A DNA stretch of 39,956 nt from the NCBI GenBank assembly GCA_012840125.1, contig DULZ01000057.1, positions 1 to 39,956 of the forward strand, read 5' to 3'. Below the pieces are notes generated by a model. It did no database searches. It was not told where the DNA came from and worked only from the letters and a program-made list of their open reading frames with translations. Of this stretch, positions 25,808-34,704 are shown one piece after another (positions within the stretch are counted from its first letter, which is position 1; each line of letters begins with the position of its first letter). A program made the position numbers and the translations under genes. Source of the stretch: Clostridia bacterium (lineage in GTDB: Bacteria > Bacillota > DULZ01).

Positions 25808-26487
25808 TTTGCTTCCGCCTCCGAAGTACGAATATAGAAAGGTTTTGCCGTGACTAGATCCGCAACCTGACCGTTTCTTAACTTCTTGATGCCAAGCCAG
25901 CCCAGTACCGCCGCCCTGGGCATGGAAGCAAAGACGGTCGCCACCTGCGCCCGGCTGCCCAGCTGTTCTTGGAAAAAGGCGCCAAATACCGGCACCCCGT
26001 CGCCTAAGAACATGACCGGCTCTGGCAACGGCAGCAAACGAGCCACCAGTTCCGCCGGAGCCAAAGCCGCATAAGGCATGACCATTTCCAAATCCTCACC
26101 GGCGTCCCGGTAGACGGCAGTGTAGACTTCATTCCGCCTGGCGTTTAACACCGGGCAGATCAGGTACGGGTAACCTTTCACATTATAGGCCAGGCTGTCC
26201 AGGGTGGAAACGGTGATCAGCGGCTTATGGCCGGCAAAAGCCAATCCCTTGGCGGTGGCCATGCCGATCCGCAACCCGGTGAAAGAACCGGGTCCGCCGG
26301 ACACCACAATCCCGTCCAAATCCTCCAAAGCCAGTTCCGCTTCTTCCAGGAGTCTCGCCAGCACCGGCATCAAACGCTGGGAATGGGTTTTTCCGTTGTT
26401 CAGGATGGCTTCCGCAATAACGGCATCTTCCGCCACGACAGCCACCCCCGCCACATTGGTGGCACTTTCAATGGCTAGCACTCGCAA
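25786..26487 (-). CDS. tsaB: tRNA t6A protein TsaB
   Basis: TsaB is the partner of TsaD in t6A formation and has an ASKHA fold without its own active site. The 233-aa protein has the conserved [25 protein letters not shown] and VVSGGPGSFTGLRIGMATAKGLA. It overlaps tsaE by 13 bp upstream and rimI by 22 bp downstream, which suggests tight translational coupling. Confidence 0.94.
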   Translation of the reverse strand: MRVLAIESATNVAGVAVVAEDAVIAEAILNNGKTHSQRLMPVLARLLEEAELALEDLDGIVVSGGPGSFTGLRIGMATAKGLAFAGHKPLITVSTLDSLAYNVKGYPYLICPVLNARRNEVYTAVYRDAGEDLEMVMPYAALAPAELVARLLPLPEPVMFLGDGVPVFGAFFQEQLGSRAQVATVFASMPRAAVLGWLGIKKLRNGQVADLVTAKPFYIRTSEAEAKWQQKNR

Positions 26488-26954
26488 TCCTTGCTCAACT
26501 CCTCCAGCAGGCGGCGATACTCCCCCGGCGCCGCATCGAATATGATTTTACGCCATCCTGCTTCGGTGGGAATTTTAATTATTTTAACATACAAATAATC
26601 GCCGGGTAACCACTGGGCAATGTTTTCCGCCCATTCTACCGCCGTAACGCCGTCACCGTGGAAATACTCGTCCAAGCCGAGTTCTTCTATCTCCCGCGGG
26701 TCCTCCAGCCGGTAAGCGTCAATATGATATAAAGGACAGCGAGCACCGTCATACTCATGGATAATGGTAAAAGTAGGGCTCGTTACCTGGGCCGTGACTC
26801 CCAAACCGGCGGCTAATCCCTGCACAAAAGTGGTTTTACCGGCTCCCAGTTCACCACTCACCACCAGGACATCCCCGGGCCGGAGCAGCTGCCCCAGCCG
26901 CCGTCCCAAGTCTTGTGTTTCCAGGGAGCTTTTCGTAATGACCTCCATACTCAC
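26475..26954 (-). CDS. tsaE: tRNA t6A ATPase TsaE
   Basis: The P-loop ATPase of the t6A complex. Walker [16 protein letters not shown] is near residue 41, followed by [14 protein letters not shown] and a [24 protein letters not shown] stretch typical of TsaE/YjeE. Length is 159 aa from GTG 26954; an ATG at 26948 is also possible. It lies 9 nt after the UDG gene. Confidence 0.92.
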   Translation of the reverse strand: MSMEVITKSSLETQDLGRRLGQLLRPGDVLVVSGELGAGKTTFVQGLAAGLGVTAQVTSPTFTIIHEYDGARCPLYHIDAYRLEDPREIEELGLDEYFHGDGVTAVEWAENIAQWLPGDYLYVKIIKIPTEAGWRKIIFDAAPGEYRRLLEELSKDCEC

Positions 26955-26963
26955 TTCACGTCC

Positions 26964-27698
26964 TCATGATCCTTCCTGACTATTATTCCCATCAAAATCT
27001 CCCGGCAACCCGTTTTCTTTGCCGCCATAAGCCATCTGGTAGGCTTGGGACAAATCCCGCCACCACTGCCGCTGCGCTAAAACCCGGTCCAACCCCGTTT
27101 GCCGCAGGATATAAGCCGGGTGGAAAGTCGGCATCACGGGTATTCCTTGATATTCCAGCCACTTGCCTCGCACTTCTTTGATGGAGGTGAGCTCCGGGAA
27201 AAAGAACTGCACCGCCACCCGGCCCAAACAGACAATGGTTTTAGGTTTCAGGAGCTTGAGCTCCGCCCGCAAGAACCGGCTGCAAGGCTGCACTTCCGCC
27301 AGGGTCGGGGTCCGATTATTGGCCGGCCGGCATTTAATCACATTGGTGATGTAAATCTCCTGCCGCTGCAAATCCAGCTTGTGCAGGGCCAAAGTCAACA
27401 GGGCCCCGGAAATACCTGTAAAAGGCACACCGATCCGGTCTTCATCAAAGCCCGGTCCCTCCCCCACCAGCACTAAAGGACTGGTGCGGTTGCCCGTTCC
27501 CGGTACCCGCTGGGTGCTGGCCTGGGTATCCTGCCCGAAAGGACAGCTTTTACAGGACAAGACTTCCCGCAGCAGGGCGGACCAGTAGGCCTCTTTCTTA
27601 ATGGAGTTTAAGGCCTGCTGCACATCCTCCCTTCGATAGCCGTCAGCCACCATCCTGTTCTCCATGGACCTTAAGAGCTCGGGTAACCAGCCGCTCAT
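26964..27698 (-). CDS. Uracil-DNA glycosylase, family 4 (Fe-S)
   Basis: It removes uracil from DNA. Motifs of the type-4 family are present: [34 protein letters not shown] and FHPAYILRQ. Four cysteines, C49, C52, C123 and C139, are placed to bind a 4Fe-4S cluster. The ~45-residue N-terminal helical extension is usual for the longer members. The start is ATG 27698 with GGAGGG six nt upstream, inside the end of the amidohydrolase gene. Confidence 0.9.
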   Translation of the reverse strand: MSGWLPELLRSMENRMVADGYRREDVQQALNSIKKEAYWSALLREVLSCKSCPFGQDTQASTQRVPGTGNRTSPLVLVGEGPGFDEDRIGVPFTGISGALLTLALHKLDLQRQEIYITNVIKCRPANNRTPTLAEVQPCSRFLRAELKLLKPKTIVCLGRVAVQFFFPELTSIKEVRGKWLEYQGIPVMPTFHPAYILRQTGLDRVLAQRQWWRDLSQAYQMAYGGKENGLPGDFDGNNSQEGS

Positions 27699-28858
27699 GG
27701 GCAACCCTCCGGGGCTCGCCAGGCTTCTTTCCCATTAACCAAGACCATCTTGACCCGGGACTTGACCTCCAGGATAGAACCATCAACCACGATCAAGTCA
27801 GCGTCTTTGCCGGGCGCCAGACTCCCCACCCGGTGCTCAATGCCCAGGATCTCCGCCGCATGGACGGTGATCGCTTTAAGGGCTTCTCTTTCCTCCATCC
27901 CTTCCCGCACCGCCAGGGCAGCACACAGGGACAAATACTGGACCGGCACTTCCGGGTGATCGGTACAAATGGCCACCTTTACCCCCGCCTGGGACAATAA
28001 CGACGGCGTCTTAAAAGTCCGCTCCTTCAGCTCCACCTTGGCCCGGCTGGTTAAACTGGGCCCCACCACCGCCGGCACCCCGGCGGCCCGCAGTTCGTCA
28101 ACGATCAAGTGCCCTTCCGTGCAGTGTTCGATAACCAGGGGTACCTGGAATTCTTTGGCCAGGCGCAGGGCGGTCATGATATCGTCGGCCCGGTGGGCAT
28201 GAGCTCTCAAGGGGATTTCCTGCTGCAGGACCAGGGCCAGTTGCTCCAGCCCGTAATCCACTTCCACCGGGGTACCGGCGGCCCCGGCCTTTTTCTGCAG
28301 GTATGCCCTGGCTTGAGCCAGCTTCTGTCTCAACATGGCCGCCACCGCCATACGGGTCACCGGCATCTTTTTCTGCTCCCCGTAAACCCTTTTCGGGTTT
28401 TCCCCAAAAGCCACTTTCATGCCGGTAATCTCCTTGACGATCATGTGATCCACCACGGACCCGAAAGTCTTGACAGCCGTGCAGGCTCCCCCGATCACGT
28501 TGGCGCTGCCCGGGCACACGCCCACACAGGTGACGCCTCCCGCCAGGGCATCCTGAAATCCCCGGTCAAATGGATTGATCCCGTCAACGGCTCTCAATTC
28601 CGGGGTCAAGGGGTTGCTGGTTTCATTAGCGTCGTTTCCTTCAATCCGGTAAATCTCCTCGTAAATCCCCAGGTGGCAGTGGGCATCGATGAGCCCCGGC
28701 ATGATGGTTTGCCCCCGGACATCAATGACCTCCGTCCCGTCAGGGATGGCGATGCGGTCCCCCACCGCAAGGATTTTATCTTCCCGGACCAGAACGGTAC
28801 CCCGTTCGTAGTCTTGGCCGCTCATGGTCAGAATGCGCCCGTTCGTCAAGGCCAGCAT
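27695..28858 (-). CDS. Metal-dependent amidohydrolase (imidazolonepropionase-like)
   Basis: The 387-aa TIM-barrel hydrolase has the metal-binding DAHCHLG (H60, H62). Further motifs are LRAHAHRADDI, VIEHCTEGHLI, ICTDHPEVP and the C-terminal beta-domain end VGSLAPGKDADLIVVDG. It resembles imidazolonepropionase-related amidohydrolases of unknown substrate. No histidine-degradation genes are present, so a role in Hut is unlikely. ATG 28858 is 10 nt after the Nif3-like gene. Confidence 0.85.
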   Translation of the reverse strand: MLALTNGRILTMSGQDYERGTVLVREDKILAVGDRIAIPDGTEVIDVRGQTIMPGLIDAHCHLGIYEEIYRIEGNDANETSNPLTPELRAVDGINPFDRGFQDALAGGVTCVGVCPGSANVIGGACTAVKTFGSVVDHMIVKEITGMKVAFGENPKRVYGEQKKMPVTRMAVAAMLRQKLAQARAYLQKKAGAAGTPVEVDYGLEQLALVLQQEIPLRAHAHRADDIMTALRLAKEFQVPLVIEHCTEGHLIVDELRAAGVPAVVGPSLTSRAKVELKERTFKTPSLLSQAGVKVAICTDHPEVPVQYLSLCAALAVREGMEEREALKAITVHAAEILGIEHRVGSLAPGKDADLIVVDGSILEVKSRVKMVLVNGKEAWRAPEGCP

Positions 28859-28868
28859 CTCATATCAC

Positions 28869-29705
28869 CTACTTCGGGTCAATGACCCCGCTCATTCTGG
28901 TAATCTGTATTCCCTTTGCCTCCAGGGCGGCAATGATGCCGTTAATCCCGATGGAATCGCTGGCCATATGGCCCGCCACCACCACGTTACCAATGTTCTG
29001 CTCCCGCACCCCTTTAAGGACGTTCTCCGGCATATGCATGACGACCAAAGTACCCACACCGGCTTCAAAATATGCTTTGGCGACGGCTTCACCGCCACCG
29101 GTGCCGCCGGCCATGGTCACCCACACCTTACCGGCGTAGCTGTCCTCGGTGCCAACCCGGATCACAGGTCCGGCGGGCACCTTCGCGTATTCCGGGAGCT
29201 TCCTCAAAGCGGCCAGCACATCCTTCAGCTTGGCCAGGGGATTTCCCGCCAGGCAGTGATCCAAATGGGCCTGTACGGTGTTTTCCGCAATCACATCGGC
29301 AGGGGTATGGATACAAATAAAAGTCATATCCAGCACCCGGGCCGCCGACACCGCCCGGTCAAAATTGCTCACATGACCATGGCGCTCCACTTCCCCTTGC
29401 CTTTCCGCCAGGACTTTCTGGGCTTTATTTACCGGCACTCCCGCTTGTACCATCCGCTGGATCTGGTTATCCATAACTTTGTATAGATTAACCATGGGGC
29501 TGCCGCCTTTGGGATGGTGAGTAATCACCGCGTCATACCCCAGCTGCTTGGCAATGAGGATCTCGGCCGCCTCCATGTCCACCCCGAACATAGCTTTCTT
29601 AATAGGCCTGCCGCTGTCATAGATGATACCTGAATCCTCCGGTATCTCCGCCAGGCCTGCTGCTGCCAGGGCCGCTGCCATAATCTCTTCCGCCGTTAAC
29701 AACAT
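28869..29705 (-). CDS. Nif3-like family protein
   Basis: A Nif3/DUF34-type protein, a family with a dinuclear metal site and uncertain function (possibly acting on modified nucleotide or folate-related compounds). The 278-aa protein shows YDAVITHHPKG and VVAGHMASDSIGING, which supply the metal ligands. AGGGAGAG just before ATG 29705 decides this start over an upstream in-frame ATG. It sits between the C26 peptidase and the amidohydrolase on the same strand. Confidence 0.78.
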   Translation of the reverse strand: MLLTAEEIMAAALAAAGLAEIPEDSGIIYDSGRPIKKAMFGVDMEAAEILIAKQLGYDAVITHHPKGGSPMVNLYKVMDNQIQRMVQAGVPVNKAQKVLAERQGEVERHGHVSNFDRAVSAARVLDMTFICIHTPADVIAENTVQAHLDHCLAGNPLAKLKDVLAALRKLPEYAKVPAGPVIRVGTEDSYAGKVWVTMAGGTGGGEAVAKAYFEAGVGTLVVMHMPENVLKGVREQNIGNVVVAGHMASDSIGINGIIAALEAKGIQITRMSGVIDPK

Positions 29706-29745
29706 GATCTCTCCCATCTATTTCATGATCAACAACAAATTCTGC

Positions 29746-30474
29746 TTAAAGGGCCGGATTCCTGTCTATAACCGATTTAATTCTCCTGGCCTCTTCCACA
29801 AAGGCATCAAACAGCTGTTTCTGCTCCTGGTGGGTTTCCCACAACCGTTCCGGGTGCCACTGCACTCCCACCGCGAAACCCGTTTCCCGTTCCACCCCTT
29901 CGATGACGCCATCCGCTGCCCAGGCGACGGCTCTGAGACTTCGCCCCAAGGCCTTGATGCCTTGATGGTGAAAGCTGTTGACCCGGATTTCCGCTGCCGC
30001 CAGGATTTCCCGGAGCAAGGACGAGGTTTCCACAGCTACCCTATGGGTGGCCCAATTCTTCGGCGCCTTTTGCTGGTGCTCCAAACTGGCGGGATACTGC
30101 ACCCGCAAATCCTGAAACAAAGTGCCTCCCAAAGCCACATTCAGCACCTGCAGTCCCCGGCAAATGCCCAGCACGGGTTTGTGGGCGGCCAAAAACAGCT
30201 TGCACAATTCCAGTTCAAAGATATCTCTTTGGGGGCAGACTGTTCCCAGGCCCCGCAGGGGCTCCTCCCCGAAGAAGGACGGGTCCAGGTCCCCGCCGCC
30301 GGACAACAGCAGTCCATCCAGCATCTCCCCGTAGGCATTGATTACTTGCCGGTCCAGGGTGACGGGCAGGAGCACCGGCAGCCCCCCCGCCGCCATCAGG
30401 GCTTCCCCGTAATAACGGGTTACCGATACCAGTTCGTCCTCCTGCTGGCAAGTGACCCCAATCAAAGGTTTCAT
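29746..30474 (-). CDS. Gamma-glutamyl-GABA hydrolase-like peptidase (C26)
   Basis: A class-I glutamine-amidotransferase fold hydrolase like PuuD. The nucleophile motif is PVLGICRGLQVLNVALGG. The catalytic His and Glu lie in VGVQWHPERL, and SFHHQGIKALG is also conserved. Length is 242 aa from ATG 30474, preceded by a GGGAGGGGGAGG stretch. It is the first gene of the eight-gene run ending with tsaD. Physiological substrate unknown. I considered it as the missing GuaA glutaminase, but its sequence is of the PuuD kind, not the GuaA kind. Confidence 0.85.
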   Translation of the reverse strand: MKPLIGVTCQQEDELVSVTRYYGEALMAAGGLPVLLPVTLDRQVINAYGEMLDGLLLSGGGDLDPSFFGEEPLRGLGTVCPQRDIFELELCKLFLAAHKPVLGICRGLQVLNVALGGTLFQDLRVQYPASLEHQQKAPKNWATHRVAVETSSLLREILAAAEIRVNSFHHQGIKALGRSLRAVAWAADGVIEGVERETGFAVGVQWHPERLWETHQEQKQLFDAFVEEARRIKSVIDRNPAL

Positions 30475-30554
30475 GGCCCTCCCCCTCCCGCTTTGCTCCC
30501 TAAACAATATGCGCTGCCGCTCGCCCAAATCCCAATCGCCAGAACAAAAATAAG

Positions 30555-30590
30555 AACAAAAAAAATGCCTCCCACAGGGTTAGGCATTTT
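30555..30590 (-). terminator. Terminator after mazF
   Basis: AAAATGCCT (30562-30570) pairs with AGGCATTTT (30582-30590). On the minus strand the 3' arm is followed by eight or more T residues. It closes the antitoxin-mazF transcript and overlaps the mazF stop codon. Confidence 0.88.
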
Positions 30591-30940
30591 CATATCTCTT
30601 GTAAACCAAGGCTAATGCTTAAAGCCTCATCAACTTTGGCCATGATGTCGTCTTCCAAAACGGCCACCTTGTGTTTGAGACGGCTTTTGTCAATGGTTCT
30701 GATTTGTTCCAATAAAATAACCGAATCCCTTTCCAATCCGCTCTGCCCGGCACTTACTTCCACATGGGTAGGCAGTTTCGCCTTCATGATCTGGGAAGTA
30801 ATGGCCGCCACGATGGTGGTGGGACTGTACTGGTTGCCGATATCATTTTGGATAATTAAAACCGGACGGGTCCCGCCTTGTTCAGAACCGACGACCGGAT
30901 TCAGCTGGGCGAAGAAAATATCTCCACGCTTGATTTGCAT
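30590..30940 (-). CDS. ndoA: MazF-type endoribonuclease toxin (EndoA)
   Basis: An mRNA-cleaving toxin of the type-II family. The 116-aa protein matches EndoA almost throughout: [70 protein letters not shown] and [12 protein letters not shown]. The frame extends to 30952, but ATG 30940, 2 nt after the antitoxin stop, matches the family length. The two are translationally coupled. Confidence 0.96.
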   Translation of the reverse strand: MQIKRGDIFFAQLNPVVGSEQGGTRPVLIIQNDIGNQYSPTTIVAAITSQIMKAKLPTHVEVSAGQSGLERDSVILLEQIRTIDKSRLKHKVAVLEDDIMAKVDEALSISLGLQEI

Positions 30941-30942
30941 AC

Positions 30943-31218
30943 TCACTTGCACTCCGCTAATTTTTCTTCCAGGTAATCTTGAACCTCATTCTCTATTTCA
31001 TAGTGTTCCGCAGCCAGCTTCAGATTTATCTGTGCCATTTCCTGGTAGCCTTTTTTCATTTGATCCCGCATCCGGCGCCTTTTCTTCTCTGCTAAATACA
31101 ATTTCATAGCCTCCCGTATAAATTCGCTGCGATTCCTGTTTTCTAATGATACGAAGCCATCCACTTCTTCTAAGAGCTGCTCTGGTATGCTGATCATAAT
31201 CCTTTTTATACCGGACAA
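30943..31218 (-). CDS. ndoAI: EndoAI-type antitoxin, ribbon-helix-helix
   Basis: The antitoxin for the MazF above. The N-terminal ribbon-helix-helix has [38 protein letters not shown]. The basic and acidic helical C terminus (about residues 45-91) would bind the toxin. It starts at TTG 31218 with a perfect AGGAGGTG seven nt upstream. It probably represses its own promoter at 31314-31342. Confidence 0.93.
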   Translation of the reverse strand: MSGIKRIMISIPEQLLEEVDGFVSLENRNRSEFIREAMKLYLAEKKRRRMRDQMKKGYQEMAQINLKLAAEHYEIENEVQDYLEEKLAECK

Positions 31219-31313
31219 AGGAAGGCACCTCCTACGCTGTTCCTGTCATTAACAGTATTGCTGAGAAGCAGGATCTCCATACGAAAAAAACATGACCCCC
31301 GGGATCCTCTTTT

Positions 31314-31342
31314 ATTATATCGACTGCTCGAAAATGATGCAA
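31314..31342 (-). promoter_or_regulatory. Promoter of the antitoxin-mazF pair
   Basis: On the minus strand TTGCAT (31342-31337) and a perfect TATAAT (31319-31314) are 17 bp apart. The transcript would start near 31307, about 90 nt before the antitoxin start. Confidence 0.65.
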
Positions 31343-31392
31343 GCAAACCAAGGGGGAAACCGGGGGTTTCAGCCCCCTGCACCATTGGTATT

Positions 31393-32511
31393 TTAAGGAA
31401 GGTACTTTCTCACCACCCGGGCACTGATGCCGCAGACCACTTCGTAACTAATGGTACCGGCTAGGTGGGCCATTTCGCCGGCGGTAATCTCCGCCTCACC
31501 CTCCTTGCCGATAATGGTCACCACATCGCCCACTGCCACGTTGGGAATACCGGTCACATCCACCATTGTTTGATCCATACACACCCGCCCGATAATCGGA
31601 GCCCGGCGGCCGCCCACGATCACTTCTCCCCGGTTGGATAACACCCTCCTGAGCCCATCGGCATAGCCCACCGGTAAAGTCGCCACCAGGGTCGTCTCCC
31701 CGGTCACATAGGTACCGCCGTAGCTTATGGCCGTACCCCTGGGCACCTCTTTCAGCTGCACGATGCGCGTTTTCCAACTCAATGCCGGGCATAAAGGCAC
31801 CTGGGTTTCCTCCATTTCCGGGCTGGGATAGAGGCCGTACAGCATGATGCCGGGACGCACCAGGTCAAAATGCGTTTCCGGCAGCGCCATGGTGGCCGCG
31901 CTGTTGGCCAGGTGTTTGAGGGGAATGGAGATTCCCTTGGCCTCCAATACCTGGATAAACTTGCTAAACCGCCGCTCCTGCTCTAACGCGGCAGTCTTAT
32001 CCTGTTCGTCCGCCCGGGCTAAATGGGAGAAAATTCCTTCCACCTTGATGCCCGGCAGCTTTAGGAGAGCCTCGATCACCCGGGCGGAATCTTCCCGGGG
32101 AGGCAGCCCCAGTCGCCCCATACCCGTATCAATCTTCACATGGACCACGGCCCGGCGCCCCAACTTCACCGCTGCCCTGGACAAGGCTTCACCTTGGTCT
32201 AGGGAAAACACCGTCTGGGCAATATCATGGGCGACGGTAATTTCTGCATCTTCCAAAGGGGTGAAACCCAAGATGAGAATAGGAACCTGAATACCCGCCC
32301 GGCGCAGTTCCAATGCTTCTTGCTGCGTGGCCACGCCAAAGTAGGAAGCGCCTGTCCCGGCCAGCCGCTTGGCTACTTCCACTGCTCCGTGACCGTAGGC
32401 GTTGGCTTTGATCACGGCCATGATCTTGGTATCCGGCTTAACCAGCTTTCGTACCAGGTTAAAATTGTGCTCAATTGCTGCTAAGTTTACTTCCACCCAG
32501 ACAGGACGCAT
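31393..32511 (-). CDS. alr: Alanine racemase
   Basis: It makes D-alanine for peptidoglycan, using pyridoxal phosphate. The PLP lysine is K35 in AVIKANAYGHG. The second catalytic residue lies in AISYGGTYVTGE, and ATLPVGYADGLRR and IIGRVCMDQTMVDVT are further conserved parts. Length is 372 aa from ATG 32511, preceded by AGAGGTGG. It is followed by the toxin-antitoxin pair in the order known from Bacillus, and preceded by nnr. Confidence 0.96.
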   Translation of the reverse strand: MRPVWVEVNLAAIEHNFNLVRKLVKPDTKIMAVIKANAYGHGAVEVAKRLAGTGASYFGVATQQEALELRRAGIQVPILILGFTPLEDAEITVAHDIAQTVFSLDQGEALSRAAVKLGRRAVVHVKIDTGMGRLGLPPREDSARVIEALLKLPGIKVEGIFSHLARADEQDKTAALEQERRFSKFIQVLEAKGISIPLKHLANSAATMALPETHFDLVRPGIMLYGLYPSPEMEETQVPLCPALSWKTRIVQLKEVPRGTAISYGGTYVTGETTLVATLPVGYADGLRRVLSNRGEVIVGGRRAPIIGRVCMDQTMVDVTGIPNVAVGDVVTIIGKEGEAEITAGEMAHLAGTISYEVVCGISARVVRKYLP

Positions 32512-32530
32512 GTTGCCACCTCTTCTGCCA

Positions 32531-34141
32531 TCAAAGGATCCGTCTCAGCCATGGATTGATCCGCGTCAGTTGCGGGTAGCTTCCTTGCTCCAGGGCGGCA
32601 AAGGCCCAAGGCAGTTTTGCCAAGATGTCCCCGGCGGTCAGGCCCACCTGTCCCTTTTCCCGGGCCAGGAGATCACCGGCCAAACCGTGCACATAAACCC
32701 CGATTAAAGCAGCATCCAATGCTTCCAATCCCTGCGCCACCAGCGCGGCCACCACGCCGGCTAAAACATCACCGCTGCCTCCGGTAGCCATGCCCGGATT
32801 TCCTGTAGGATTGATAAACACCTCCCCACCGGGATGAGCCACCACCGTTTTGGCTCCTTTGAGAATTACCACTACTTCCCATTCCCTGGCAGCGGCAGCA
32901 GCCGCTTCTAGACGATTCCGCTGGATCTCCTCCACCGGCACCCCCAGCAAACGCGCCATCTCTCCCGGGTGCGGCGTAATGATCACGGGTGCTTTGATGC
33001 CGTTAAAGAGTTTCTTGGGATCGTTACTACTAATAATATTCAATGCATCGGCATCTAAAACCAGCGGTTTGTCCAATTTTGCCAGCAAATTCACCAGTAA
33101 AGCGGCTGTACTGTCGTGCTGGGACATTCCCGGTCCCACCAGCAGCACATTTACCTTGCCGGCAAAATCAAGAATGGTATTGAGGGCTTCTAAGCCGATA
33201 CTCACCGCTTCCGTTTCCGGCAAGGGTTTCGTCATCACTTCCACTGTTTTTATTTCCATAAGGGCATGCAGGGAACGGGGCACCAGGGCCGTGACTAAAC
33301 CTGCCCCGCTCCTCAAGGCGGCCGTGGCCGCCAGGTAAATGGCACCAGTCATGCCTTCCGAACCGCCTACCGCCGCCACATGCCCGAATGTCCCCTTATG
33401 GCCGGCCACCGGCCGGGGCGGCAGCCGCAGGGCCAGTTCCTCCGGTGTGATGAGATTCGTTTTACAACCACAGGCTTGGACCAGCCGGCGCGGCAGGGAA
33501 ATGTCCCCCAGCCAGAGCTCCCCCACCTGCTGCCGGCCCGGATCCAGGACCAATCCCAGCTTTGGCAAGCCAAAGGTGATGGTAGCCGTGGCCTTGATGC
33601 AAGGGCCGGACACTTTCCCGGTACTCGCTTCGAGGCCGGAGGGCAGGTCCACCGCCACCACCGGCAGCCCGCTGTTGTTCACCAGCTTAATCACTTCGGC
33701 GGCCAGTCCCACCACCGTACCTTTAAAACCGGTACCATAGATGGCATCCACCACCATATCGGCACACATCAAAGAAATGTCCAGCTTTTGCAGGTCTTTC
33801 TCCGTGGTAAGCTGGTACACTCTTTCACCAAAGCGGTGCAATACTTGGTAATTCTGCTGGGCATCTCCTTTGAGATCCGCCGGGTTACACAACAGGAAAA
33901 CAGTCACAAAAGCCCCCGCGTTGGAGAGGAGCCTGGCAATGGCCAACCCGTCTCCCCCGTTATTACCCCTGCCGGCTAGAATCACCACTCTTTTGCCGGC
34001 GGGTTTTCCTTCCCAGTACCAGTTCAACCATTCTACCACCCTCAAGCTGGCGTGCTCCATCAGCACCATACCGGGCAGGCCATAGTTGTTGATGGTTTCC
34101 CCGTCCAGCCGTGCCATTTCTTGGTTGGAAACTAAGAACAT
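32531..34141 (-). CDS. nnr: Bifunctional NAD(P)HX epimerase/dehydratase
   Basis: It repairs hydrated NAD(P)H. The N-terminal YjeF_N epimerase domain (about 1-215) has ILAGRGNNGGDGLAIARLL. The C-terminal ADP-dependent dehydratase domain has VGPGMSQHDSTA, VLDADALNII, ITPHPGEMARL and GNPGMATGGSGDVLAGVVAAL. The 536-aa fused form is the usual bacterial one. ATG 34141 overlaps the acpS end by 10 bp, and AGGAGG lies upstream. Confidence 0.95.
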   Translation of the reverse strand: MFLVSNQEMARLDGETINNYGLPGMVLMEHASLRVVEWLNWYWEGKPAGKRVVILAGRGNNGGDGLAIARLLSNAGAFVTVFLLCNPADLKGDAQQNYQVLHRFGERVYQLTTEKDLQKLDISLMCADMVVDAIYGTGFKGTVVGLAAEVIKLVNNSGLPVVAVDLPSGLEASTGKVSGPCIKATATITFGLPKLGLVLDPGRQQVGELWLGDISLPRRLVQACGCKTNLITPEELALRLPPRPVAGHKGTFGHVAAVGGSEGMTGAIYLAATAALRSGAGLVTALVPRSLHALMEIKTVEVMTKPLPETEAVSIGLEALNTILDFAGKVNVLLVGPGMSQHDSTAALLVNLLAKLDKPLVLDADALNIISSNDPKKLFNGIKAPVIITPHPGEMARLLGVPVEEIQRNRLEAAAAAAREWEVVVILKGAKTVVAHPGGEVFINPTGNPGMATGGSGDVLAGVVAALVAQGLEALDAALIGVYVHGLAGDLLAREKGQVGLTAGDILAKLPWAFAALEQGSYPQLTRINPWLRRIL

Positions 34142-34530
34142 TGACCTTCCTCCTGTTCTCTCCCTTCGGCGATGACAAAAGCCACCGCCGTTGAATGATT
34201 GTGACTTAGGGATACGTGCCAGTGGGTGATGCCTAGCTGCTTTGCATAAAAGAGGCCCTTACCGGACAACTGTAAAGCCGGTGCCTGATTACCTTGCTTA
34301 ATTACCTCAATGTTTTGCCAGGCAAAAGCGCCCATCCCTACTCCCAGGGCTTTCCTGGCGGCCTCCTTGGCGGCAAACCTGGCCGCTAGGGAAGGCCAGG
34401 GATTGGGCTTGGACAAACAGTACCTTAGTTCCTCACCGGTAAAGATTCTTTCCAGCAATTTCGGACGCCGCAAGACAGCGGCTTTGACCCGGTCTATTTC
34501 AATGATGTCGGTCCCTATACCCTTGATCAT
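34132..34530 (-). CDS. acpS: Holo-acyl-carrier-protein synthase
   Basis: It adds the phosphopantetheine arm to acyl carrier protein. The 132-aa protein has GIGTDIIEIDRV, the metal-binding RFAAKEAARKALG and VSLSHNHSTAVAFV. The frame is open upstream to 34590, but ATG 34530 with AAGGGGTG four nt upstream is the standard start. It is the first gene of the acpS-nnr-alr-antitoxin-toxin run. Confidence 0.95.
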   Translation of the reverse strand: MIKGIGTDIIEIDRVKAAVLRRPKLLERIFTGEELRYCLSKPNPWPSLAARFAAKEAARKALGVGMGAFAWQNIEVIKQGNQAPALQLSGKGLFYAKQLGITHWHVSLSHNHSTAVAFVIAEGREQEEGQCS

Positions 34531-34704
34531 ATAACACCCCTTGAGGCAGGCTTGCGCCGGGTTATGGTATTTATGTTCGTCATCCATCAAAACAACCCTG
34601 CCGTGGTTTGCAGAAATGTCTATCAGTTATTGACACACCGGTGCCTTTTAAGGCAACATGATAATAAACCGGCAGATTGACTCCGCGGAAAGGAGAAACC
34701 ATAG

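Noticed and set aside
29746-30474. The C26 peptidase as the missing glutaminase of GMP synthase
   Set aside because: Its motifs (GICRGLQ, SFHHQG, VQWHPE) belong to the PuuD type, and it is located 20 kb from guaA in another operon.
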